A stretch of 5,640 nt of DNA from Chlamydiia bacterium. Lineage in GTDB: Bacteria > Chlamydiota > Chlamydiia > Chlamydiales > FEN-1388. The notes below the pieces were generated by a model. The model was given only the letters and a program-made list of their open reading frames with translations. It made no database searches and had not been told where the DNA came from. Position 1 is the stretch's first letter. Every line of letters starts with the position of its first letter. Location: positions 1 through 5,640 of the forward strand of contig JAHFTM010000146.1 of assembly GCA_023269335.1 (NCBI GenBank), written 5' to 3'. Both the position numbers and the translations under genes were made by a program. Positions 1-5,640 of the stretch are shown piece after piece.

Positions 1-61
1 CAGGTTATATGTTGGGGTAGTTAATCTCAAGAAAAAGCCCAAAAATTTAGACGTTTCATGA
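1..61 (+). CDS. 3' end of an unidentified upstream gene (partial)
   Basis: An open frame enters from the left edge (first full codon at base 2) and ends at TGA 59-61. The last 19 residues are RLYVGVVNLKKKPKNLDVS. The stop overlaps the start of the next gene as ATGA, a common arrangement for translationally coupled genes, and that next gene has no visible Shine-Dalgarno. This is the main reason to think the frame is real. The other two forward frames close at 18-20 and 22-24. The tail is lysine-rich and too short to identify. In Chlamydia the neighbour of nqrF is a small YajC-like protein, so that is one possibility from context alone; nothing in these residues proves it. Confidence 0.45.
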   Translation, partial: RLYVGVVNLKKKPKNLDVS

Positions 62-1365
62 ATGTATTCATTGCTGCAATTCAAATAGATTGGTCATTAA
101 GTCTTTATGCTATCGCTGCTTTTTTAGTTATCGGTGTTGCACTTGCGTGCGCTATTTTGTGGGTCAAGGGAAAGTTTGCCACCACAGGGGTGTGTAAGAT
201 TTACATTAATGACAACGAAGAGATGACAAAGACCGTTTCAGCAGGAAGCACGCTACTTTCTGCGCTCACAGGGCAAGGGATCCCGATACCTTCGCCATGC
301 GGAGGGAAAGCTACCTGCAAGCAGTGTAAAGTACAGGTTTTAAAAGGTGCTGAAGAGCCTATAGAGACAGACCGTTCAACATTTTCAAGGAAGCAGCTGA
401 AAGAGGGCTGGCGTCTTTCCTGTCAAAGTAAAGTCAATCATGATCTCGGCATCCATATTGAAGATGCACTAGCTGGCATTAAAGAGTGGGAATGCAAGGT
501 GATTAGTAATAAGAACGTAGCTACGTTCATTAAAGAGCTTGCTATTGAGTTGCCTCCGGGAGAGGCGATCCATTATCGCGCAGGGGGTTATGTGCAGATC
601 CATGTTCCGCCATTTAAAACAAACACAAGTGATTGGAAAGAGACGACCGATAAGAAGTTTTGGGGCGACTGGGAAAAATATGGCCTGTGGGATAAAGAGA
701 TAGATTTTTCAACGGTCCCGAAAGGTGAGCTGCGTGCCTATTCCATGGCCTCTTATCCAGCTGAGGGTGGGCGCCTTCTTTTTAACATTCGCATTGCCAC
801 ACCTCCATTTGTTCAAGGAAAAGTGTCAGAGACAATACCATGGGGCATTTGTTCATCTTATACGTTTTCACTCAAAGCTCACGATACAGTAACGATTTCA
901 GGCCCCTATGGAGAGTCTTTCATGATGGATGACAAGCGTGACCTTTACTTCCTCATCGGAGGTGCTGGTTCTTCATTTGCGCGTGCGCATATCATGCATC
1001 TTTTCAAAACAGAAAAGACAAAGCGTAAGGTGTCGCTTTGGTATGGAGCTCGTTCGCTTCGGGAAAATATCTATCAAGAAGAGTATGAGGCATTAGTAAA
1101 AGAGTTTCCTAACTTTAATTATAATCTTGTTCTTTCAGAGCCGCTAGAAGAGGATCTCAAGCTAGGCTGGCCAAAAGAAAATCCGTTGAAGACAAATTAT
1201 CTTTTCCGTGCTTTTGAAAAAGGTGATCTCCAAAAGATGGAAGCACCGGAAGAGAGCCTTTATTATGTTTGTGGACCACCATTGCATAATAAATCTGTTC
1301 TGAAACTTCTTGATGATTATGGCGTTCCTCGCGATAGCATCGTACTGGATGACTTTGGTAGCTAA
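58..1365 (+). CDS. nqrF: Na+-translocating NADH:quinone oxidoreductase subunit F
   Basis: NqrF is the NADH-oxidising subunit of the inner-membrane Na+-NQR complex. It takes hydride from NADH onto FAD and passes electrons through a 2Fe-2S centre to the other subunits, which pump sodium. The 435 residues carry the full family layout. There is one N-terminal membrane helix (about 14-36), then a ferredoxin domain with C81, C87, C90 and C122, matching the usual C-x5-C-x2-C-x31-C spacing. The FAD-binding motif is RAYSMASYP (226-234). The NADH domain has GGAGSSFARAH (301-311), WYGARS (328-333) and CGPP (405-408), and the protein ends in the typical DDFGS. The nucleotide loop lacks the common GGGAGMAPxRSH form; I recall the SSF version from chlamydial NqrF. 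Length is normal (Vibrio NqrF is slightly over 400 residues). The start overlaps the upstream stop by ATGA and lacks a Shine-Dalgarno, suggesting coupling. The other nqr genes are not in this window; in Chlamydia nqrF also sits apart from nqrBCDE. Confidence 0.96.
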   Translation: MNVFIAAIQIDWSLSLYAIAAFLVIGVALACAILWVKGKFATTGVCKIYINDNEEMTKTVSAGSTLLSALTGQGIPIPSPCGGKATCKQCKVQVLKGAEEPIETDRSTFSRKQLKEGWRLSCQSKVNHDLGIHIEDALAGIKEWECKVISNKNVATFIKELAIELPPGEAIHYRAGGYVQIHVPPFKTNTSDWKETTDKKFWGDWEKYGLWDKEIDFSTVPKGELRAYSMASYPAEGGRLLFNIRIATPPFVQGKVSETIPWGICSSYTFSLKAHDTVTISGPYGESFMMDDKRDLYFLIGGAGSSFARAHIMHLFKTEKTKRKVSLWYGARSLRENIYQEEYEALVKEFPNFNYNLVLSEPLEEDLKLGWPKENPLKTNYLFRAFEKGDLQKMEAPEESLYYVCGPPLHNKSVLKLLDDYGVPRDSIVLDDFGS

Positions 1366-1370
1366 TTCTT

Positions 1371-2372
1371 ATGAATACCTTACCTGATAGTGTGCAAGCG
1401 GCAATTGATGAGATGATGCAGGGCGTCTCGGCAAACAAGCTTGCAGCTGTTCGTGAAAAGTTAACAGCTTTTTATAAAGAAGAGCGAGTAGAAGCAAAAG
1501 GGCTGAACGTTCTTGAGAGTTTAGACGAGCATTTAGCCTACCTTGCTTTTCGCCTTCCAGCAACCTATGCAGCTCTTTTTGAGGTCTTTGGGCGTGTTAA
1601 AGAATATTTGCCGGATAATGTTATTCATTCGCTCGTAGACATAGGTGCAGGTCCAGGAACAGCATTTCTGGCAGCAAGTTACTATTTTGAGGAATTACAA
1701 GAGGCGTGCCTTGTCGAGCGTGATGCTCAATTTATTACGCTTGGTAAAAAACTTATTTCAGCCCTTGCTATTCCCTGTGCTGTGAAGTGGCAAGAGCAAG
1801 ATCTAAAAGCGTATACTTCTGATTCCTCGTTTGATCTTTCAGTGCTCTCTTACTCCCTTGGAGAGCTTTCAGCAAGCCTTTTTGAGCAGTTACTTATCAC
1901 ACTCGTTGAGAAGACAAAAAAGCTTATTGTGATTGTAGAGCCGGGGACAATGCATGGCTATGAGACAATCATTCGTGCGCGCACTCAGCTCATAGCAATG
2001 GGTGGAAAGGTCATAGCCCCTTGCCCTCATCAACGTGCCTGTCCGATTCAAAAAGGGGACTGGTGCCATTTTTCATGCCGTCTGCCTAGAAGCCGCTTGC
2101 ACCGTGCCATAAAGCTAGGCTCTTTAGGCTATGAAGATGAGAAGTTTTCTTATCTTGTAGTAGCTTTACAGCATATAAAGCAGGCCCCTTATGATCGAAT
2201 TATTCGCCGGGCTCACCACGGTTCAGGCTTTGCGAAATTTACGCTCTGCTCGCATGAAGGAGTGTTGGAGCAAAAAACGATATCGCGGCGTGATAAAGAA
2301 AGCTACGCGCTTGCCAAGAAAGCAGAATGGGGTGATAGTTTGCCTGTACATTCAACTGAAGTAGAAAGTTAA
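1371..2372 (+). CDS. Rsm22/METTL17-family ribosome-associated methyltransferase-like protein
   Basis: This 333-residue protein fits the Rsm22 family (bacterial relatives of mitochondrial Rsm22/METTL17), linked to small ribosomal subunit assembly. Seen in the sequence: a helical N-terminal part, a SAM-binding motif I at VDIGAGPGT (89-97), an acidic residue E116 after the next strand (ACLVERD), the family's YSLGEL (161-166) and EPGT (190-193), then APCPHQRACP...DWCHFSCRLPRSRLHR (216-245). C218, C224 and C232, with C293 further on, resemble the ligands of the 4Fe-4S cluster described in METTL17; C236 is an extra nearby cysteine. Whether it methylates rRNA or acts mainly as an assembly factor is uncertain, as it is for the family. 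It starts 5 nt after the nqrF stop without a strong Shine-Dalgarno, so translation probably depends on ribosomes finishing nqrF. The start is fixed by this spacing. The family call is strong; the biochemical activity is inference. Confidence 0.85.
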   Translation: MNTLPDSVQAAIDEMMQGVSANKLAAVREKLTAFYKEERVEAKGLNVLESLDEHLAYLAFRLPATYAALFEVFGRVKEYLPDNVIHSLVDIGAGPGTAFLAASYYFEELQEACLVERDAQFITLGKKLISALAIPCAVKWQEQDLKAYTSDSSFDLSVLSYSLGELSASLFEQLLITLVEKTKKLIVIVEPGTMHGYETIIRARTQLIAMGGKVIAPCPHQRACPIQKGDWCHFSCRLPRSRLHRAIKLGSLGYEDEKFSYLVVALQHIKQAPYDRIIRRAHHGSGFAKFTLCSHEGVLEQKTISRRDKESYALAKKAEWGDSLPVHSTEVES

Positions 2373-2377
2373 TTATT

Positions 2378-4036
2378 ATGCGTATTTGTATAAGCCAGCT
2401 CAATCCGACGATCGGGGCAATTCAAGAGAACGTAAAAAAGATTATTCGTGAGATAGAGAAGGTAAAAAAAGCTCATGAAAAAAATCCTGTAGAGCTCATT
2501 ATTTTTCCAGAGATGGCAATTTCAGGATATTCTCCGGATGATCTTTTGCTGCAAAGCGGTTTTCTTGAAGCAGTTCACAAAGGGCTTGAAGAGATTATTA
2601 AAAGCTGCTCTTCAATTGCATGCATTGTAGGTCTACCAAGAAGAGATTTGGAACATAAAGATAAGCCGCTATGTAATAGTGCCGCTGTGATTGTGAATGG
2701 TAAGCTTGTAGGCTATCAGGACAAAGCGCTTTTACCTACCTATGATGTCTTTGATGAGAGGCGCTACTTTCAGCCAGCGATTTCAGAGAAAGTGTGGCAT
2801 ATTGCTGATGCGCGCGTGGGGCTGACGATTTGTGAAGATATCTGGGCTTTTTCTGGGGCGCCAAGACAAGAGCGCTATGCCCATGATCCCTTAGAAGTAT
2901 TTGAAAAAAAGCGCATTGACCTACTTATCAACATTTCAGCATCGCCTTACTCCATAGAAAAAATTGAGCTGCGAAATGAAGTGGCAAAAAAAGCGTCACA
3001 GAAGCTTTCCTGTCCAGTCATTTTGTGTAACCAGGTGGGGGCGCAAGATGGCATTATCTATGATGGTACAAGTATTGTCGTGTCTGAAAAAAGAGGGCTT
3101 TTAGTGAAGATGGCAAGCTTTCAAGAGGAGAGCCAAATTTTTGATACTAAAGACCTTGAGCCAAGAACAATGGTTTCAGTAGAGCCCGCAGCAGAACTTT
3201 TTTCTGCCCTCACACTTGGTGTAAAAGACTATTTTGCTAAACAGGGTTTTACTAAAGCACTTGTTGGGCTTTCTGGGGGTGTTGATTCAGCACTTGTCGC
3301 TGTAATTGCCTCTGTTGCACTTGGCAAAAAGAATGTACTGGGAGTGCTTTTGCCGTCGCGCTTTACCTCTTCTGAGAGCACAGAAGATGCTTTGTATGTA
3401 GCAAGTAACCTTGGCATCAATACGGTAGAGATTCCAATAGAGAAGGCCTATAAAACCTATCTTGAGCTACTTGCTCCTGTGTTTGACGACAAACCAATTG
3501 ATGTGACAGAAGAAAACCTGCAAGCACGTATTCGTGCGACGCTACTGATGGCCATAGCCAATAAAGAGGGCTATTTGTTACTGAACACATCCAATAAAAG
3601 TGAGCTTGCTTGCGGCTATAGTACACTTTATGGCGATGCTGCTGGGGCAATAGCAGTGATTGGCGATCTCTTAAAAAGGCAGGTATATGAAGTAGCCAAC
3701 TGGGTGATGAAGACTTATGGGTGGATCACGCCGCGAATACTTGAAAAAGCGCCTTCTGCAGAATTGCGTCTCAATCATAAAGATAGCGACTCTCTTCCTG
3801 AGTATGGCATCTTAGATCCCATCATTGAAGAGTATGTGGTGAATCTGAAGTCAGCTGAGAGCATTGCTGAAAAAGTTGGCTGCCCGCTTACTCTTGTGTA
3901 TGAGGTGATTTCAAAAATCCATCAGAATGAGTACAAAAGACGGCAGTGTCCATTTTCTTTAAGAGTGTCTGAAAAGGCTTTTTCAGCGGGCAGAAGGGTT
4001 CCCATTGTGCATCGCTTTTTGCCTACTACCAGCTGA
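2378..4036 (+). CDS. nadE: Glutamine-dependent NAD+ synthetase
   Basis: NadE makes the last step of NAD synthesis in the cytosol: nicotinic acid adenine dinucleotide plus ATP and ammonia gives NAD+. This is the two-domain, glutamine-using form. The N-terminal nitrilase-like glutaminase domain (about 1-265) has the expected triad: E45 in FPEMAISGYSP, K116 in QDKALLPTYDVFDERRYF, and C152 in LTICEDIW. The C-terminal synthetase domain has the ATP pyrophosphatase loop LSGGVDSA (298-305), the NTSNKSELACGYSTLYGD segment (403-420) and the AELRLNHKDSDSLPEYGILD segment (461-480). All key motifs are present, and 552 residues is normal for this bacterial class. Translation starts 5 nt after the preceding stop; a weak GAAAG at 2364-2368 is the only possible Shine-Dalgarno. 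The place at the end of an nqrF operon links NAD production to the main NADH consumer. Chlamydiaceae are generally described as obtaining NAD from the host, so an intact copy suggests a less reduced chlamydial lineage. Confidence 0.96.
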   Translation: MRICISQLNPTIGAIQENVKKIIREIEKVKKAHEKNPVELIIFPEMAISGYSPDDLLLQSGFLEAVHKGLEEIIKSCSSIACIVGLPRRDLEHKDKPLCNSAAVIVNGKLVGYQDKALLPTYDVFDERRYFQPAISEKVWHIADARVGLTICEDIWAFSGAPRQERYAHDPLEVFEKKRIDLLINISASPYSIEKIELRNEVAKKASQKLSCPVILCNQVGAQDGIIYDGTSIVVSEKRGLLVKMASFQEESQIFDTKDLEPRTMVSVEPAAELFSALTLGVKDYFAKQGFTKALVGLSGGVDSALVAVIASVALGKKNVLGVLLPSRFTSSESTEDALYVASNLGINTVEIPIEKAYKTYLELLAPVFDDKPIDVTEENLQARIRATLLMAIANKEGYLLLNTSNKSELACGYSTLYGDAAGAIAVIGDLLKRQVYEVANWVMKTYGWITPRILEKAPSAELRLNHKDSDSLPEYGILDPIIEEYVVNLKSAESIAEKVGCPLTLVYEVISKIHQNEYKRRQCPFSLRVSEKAFSAGRRVPIVHRFLPTTS

Positions 4037-4045
4037 GCGCTTATG

Positions 4046-4099
4046 GTCGACAGAGCCCTTGCAAGCATGAGCTCCTCAGATGATTCTGAGTCTGTTGAC
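4046..4099 (+). terminator. Two-part stem structure between convergent genes, possible terminator of the nadE operon
   Basis: In RNA from the plus strand, bases 4046-4054 (GTCGACAGA) pair with 4091-4099 (TCTGTTGAC) as nine pairs including one G-U. Directly stacked inside is a second perfect stem, CTCAGA (4075-4080) with TCTGAG (4085-4090), around a TGAT loop. The outer stem has a mismatch when read from the minus strand, so the plus transcript is favoured. No run of T follows on either strand, so this is not a classical intrinsic terminator. It could instead block exonucleases or mark the end of both convergent transcripts. Confidence 0.3.
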
Positions 4100-4106
4100 A
4101 CTACTT

Positions 4107-5048
4107 CTAGCGCATAATGAAAGCAGGCTGGTAGTCTACATGCGGGGCGTTGTTATTCACTTGATGAAATTTCAAGATATCAATTTTCAAGCCTTGCTGA
4201 AACTTCTGCAGTAATTCAGCGGGAGTAAAAAGGTGATTGTTACGGTTGTATGAAGGATTGACTAAGTTCAGTGGAATATTAATGTTTTTGGAAGTTTGAA
4301 AGCAGATCCCTTTCCCTTTCATATCTCTCCATTTTTGCCAGTGGCCTTCTAAGTAATTAGGGTTTGTGAAGGGCTCCTTTTTTAAATAGGAGAGAATGTC
4401 TTTTTTTCGATAAATGGTGTTGTCTACGTTATTAGGATAGGCCCAATCACCGTCGCCATCGCAAAATTTCCAACAAAATAAATTACCCATATCTTTGCCT
4501 TTCGGAGGGGCAGTGGGCCGGTTGAGCATGTAGCAGTAGTTGATGTTTTTTCCAAGCCTCAAATAAAAGCCCCAAGCTTTATAGTCTTCAAGCGCTCTTG
4601 TGCACTCTTGCATATCGACGGAGTCTTTAATGATGATGTCATCAACTGCAAACATAACATACTGGCAAATGGAAGTGTTGGAATACACAGAAGCCCACAC
4701 AAGAGACTTAAAGTCATTTTGAGGATTGGTTGACTGTTTATGAAAGAGCACACGTGGGAACCTCTGGGCAACAATTTGATATCCATTATCATAGGCATTG
4801 TTACTTGCGCGATAAATCACATGCGTTTCATTGACGTTCGAAAGATATTTTTCGGCAGACTCTAAATAGGCATATAGCTGCAAGGGACGGTCAAAAGAGA
4901 AGACCACAGTATCAACTCGCATATCTTTTACTTTGCCTTTTGAACACAGGAACGAGGTGGTAAGACAGAAAAGGATGCACATACTGCAAATAATCAAAAA
5001 TAGCTGGTAGTAGCGATGTGCGGTGGTAAATCTAAGATTATTTTTCAT
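4107..5048 (-). CDS. Membrane-anchored or exported glycosyltransferase-like protein
   Basis: The 313-residue product begins with a basic N-terminus (K2, R6, R12) and a hydrophobic stretch at about 14-34, which is a signal anchor or signal peptide. The rest looks like a GT-A fold transferase: DTVVFSFDRP (46-55) is a typical first strand, VMFAVDDIII (131-140) places an acidic DD pair where GT-A enzymes hold the metal and nucleotide sugar, followed by CDGDGDWAYPNNVDNTIYR (196-214), NPNYLEGHW (229-237), NINIPLNLV (255-263), and a conserved-looking end GLKIDILKF...NNNAPHVDYQPAF (286-310). I recognise this pattern from bacterial proteins annotated only as hypothetical or glycosyltransferase; donor and acceptor are unknown. 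An AGGA sequence 8 nt before the start (bases 5057-5060, read on the minus strand) supports the full-length start over M43, which would drop the hydrophobic segment. It is convergent with nadE and divergent from a signal-peptide methyltransferase, which may be its partner. Confidence 0.75.
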   Translation of the reverse strand: MKNNLRFTTAHRYYQLFLIICSMCILFCLTTSFLCSKGKVKDMRVDTVVFSFDRPLQLYAYLESAEKYLSNVNETHVIYRASNNAYDNGYQIVAQRFPRVLFHKQSTNPQNDFKSLVWASVYSNTSICQYVMFAVDDIIIKDSVDMQECTRALEDYKAWGFYLRLGKNINYCYMLNRPTAPPKGKDMGNLFCWKFCDGDGDWAYPNNVDNTIYRKKDILSYLKKEPFTNPNYLEGHWQKWRDMKGKGICFQTSKNINIPLNLVNPSYNRNNHLFTPAELLQKFQQGLKIDILKFHQVNNNAPHVDYQPAFIMR

Positions 5049-5177
5049 ACGAAAATTCCTGTGAAGAGATAAAGCAGCTCATACTTTTCTAAATTTTCAT
5101 AAAATTGTCAAACAGCATATTGCATAAGCTTAAAAAAACTGCTAATTTATTGACTATTGTGAGAACGGAGAGAGAAA
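5049..5177. promoter_or_regulatory. AT-rich divergent intergenic region with a dyad and -35-like sequences
   Basis: These 129 bases separate two genes read outward, so they should hold both promoters. The region is clearly richer in A and T than the genes around it. A perfect inverted repeat, AATTTT-CAT-AAAATT (5092-5106), could be an operator. Next to it, TGTCAA (5107-5112) reads as a consensus TTGACA -35 box on the minus strand, and the overlapping TTGTCA (5105-5110) is a near-consensus -35 on the plus strand. I found no good -10 box at 16-18 bases from either, so no start site can be assigned. Confidence 0.35.
5167..5170 (+). promoter_or_regulatory. Ribosome binding site that sets the methyltransferase start
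   Basis: GGAG lies 7 bases before the ATG at 5178. It decides the start in favour of the form carrying the signal peptide, over the internal ATG at 5208 (M11), which would remove half of the hydrophobic segment. Confidence 0.65.
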
Positions 5178-5640
5178 ATGAAGTACCAGTTTTTAGGAAT
5201 ACTGTTAATGCATCTGTTGAGTGCGAGCATTGTACTTGCCGTTGACGAGGAGTCAGCAGAAGCTGCATTTACAAAGATATATAAAGAAGCTATATGGGGA
5301 CGTAATGAAGAAGGTGAAAGTACTTCCGGAGGTGGCTCAGAGCAGAAAAATGCTCAGGAATATATTGTTTTTCTTCAACGCTTTCTTCAGATCAATAAAA
5401 TTCAAAGTGTTGTCGATATAGGCTGCGGCGATTGGCAAATCTTACGCTGCATTGATCTTAGCGGCATCCGATATACAGGCTTTGATGTGGTAAAAAGTGT
5501 GATCGAAAAAAATAAGAAAGCTTTTTCTAGCCCGAGAGTATCTTTTGTCTGTGCTGACATTATAAATTATGAGCTGCCTTGTGCAGATTTATTGATTTGT
5601 AAAGATGTCATGCAACACCTTACGAATAATGACATCAAAG
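5178..5640 (+). CDS. SAM-dependent methyltransferase with N-terminal signal peptide (partial, runs off the window)
   Basis: The frame stays open from ATG 5178 to the window edge, giving 154 residues plus one base. Residues 1-21 are a convincing signal peptide: K2, a hydrophobic core to L20, and a V-L-A site with likely cleavage after A21, followed by acidic VDEES. Next comes FTKIYKEAIWGRNEEGESTSGGGS (31-54), which matches the IY...WG...ES-SG-GS signature seen ahead of the fold in one group of class I methyltransferases. The SAM-binding fold follows: VVDIGCGDW (78-86) is motif I, YTGFDVV (99-105) holds the acidic residue for the ribose, FVCADI (123-128) is the third segment, and DLLICKDVMQHL (137-148) is the usual motif IV region. 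About one third or more of the protein is probably missing. Substrate unknown. An exported SAM enzyme is odd, since SAM is cytosolic. It is divergent from a glycosyltransferase-like gene that also has an N-terminal export or anchor segment. Confidence 0.85.
   Translation, partial: MKYQFLGILLMHLLSASIVLAVDEESAEAAFTKIYKEAIWGRNEEGESTSGGGSEQKNAQEYIVFLQRFLQINKIQSVVDIGCGDWQILRCIDLSGIRYTGFDVVKSVIEKNKKAFSSPRVSFVCADIINYELPCADLLICKDVMQHLTNNDIK

Noticed and set aside
1157..1563. Minus-strand open frames of 64-93 codons across the nqrF-rsm22 junction.
   Set aside because: They lie opposite two well-supported genes, show no recognisable motifs, and fit as shadows of the coding strand.
3229..3650. Minus-strand open frames inside nadE.
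   Set aside because: They are antisense to the ATP-binding core of nadE, which is conserved at protein level; no sign of independent coding.
3970..3985. A palindrome TGAAAAGGCTTTTTCA resembling a hairpin with T-run.
   Set aside because: It lies inside nadE before its conserved end, has only a tiny loop, and termination there would truncate the gene.
4559..4798. A second minus-strand frame of 79 codons within the glycosyltransferase-like gene.
   Set aside because: It is a different frame of the same strand within a longer coherent protein and contains no recognisable domain.
4940..4957. A possible lipoprotein signal in the glycosyltransferase-like protein (SFLC, residues 32-35).
   Set aside because: The residue before the cysteine is leucine instead of glycine, alanine or serine, so it does not fit a lipobox.
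4023..5013. A 12-base inverted repeat, CTACTACCAGCT at 4023-4034 and its complement at 5002-5013, bracketing the glycosyltransferase-like gene, with a shorter 9-base copy at 4127-4135.
   Set aside because: Both 12-base copies lie inside coding sequence, there are no target-site duplications or transposase, and about one such 12-base match is expected by chance in a window this size.
5221..5421. A plus-strand frame of 66 codons starting at 5221.
   Set aside because: It overlaps out of frame with the partial methyltransferase, whose signal peptide and SAM motifs show the true frame; its product is basic and has no motifs.

Overview
The window looks like the chromosome of a member of the Chlamydiae, probably one of the environmental, amoeba- or arthropod-associated families (Parachlamydia, Waddlia or Simkania type) rather than Chlamydia itself. 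The main evidence is the first full gene, an NqrF whose NADH-binding loop reads GGAGSSFARAH and whose C-terminus is close to chlamydial NqrF as I remember it. A complete glutamine-dependent NAD synthetase would fit a chlamydia with more NAD-making capacity than the Chlamydiaceae. The assignment comes from recalled family sequences, not a search.

Bases 1-4036 form a tight plus-strand operon. It starts with the tail of an unidentified gene whose stop codon overlaps the nqrF start (ATGA). Then come nqrF (sodium-pumping NADH:quinone oxidoreductase subunit F), an Rsm22/METTL17-type ribosome-associated methyltransferase-like protein with an apparent iron-sulfur site, and nadE (NAD synthetase with its own glutaminase domain). 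The nqrF-rsm22 and rsm22-nadE junctions are both exactly 5 nt long and nearly identical (TAATTCTTATG and TAATTATTATG), and neither start has a strong Shine-Dalgarno. Translational coupling is therefore likely. The genes link NAD supply, NADH oxidation and ribosome assembly.

Bases 4037-4106 are a short gap between convergent genes. It holds a two-part stem structure that may be a terminator without a U-tract.

Bases 4107-5640 hold a divergent pair with an AT-rich gap of 129 bases between them. The minus-strand gene encodes a membrane-anchored or exported protein resembling a GT-A glycosyltransferase. The plus-strand gene runs off the window end and encodes a SAM-dependent methyltransferase preceded by a convincing signal peptide. 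Both have good Shine-Dalgarno sequences, unlike the operon genes. This pair of apparently exported sugar- and methyl-transferase-like enzymes is the most unusual part of the window, because their usual donor substrates are cytosolic. No tRNA, rRNA, CRISPR array or insertion sequence was seen.
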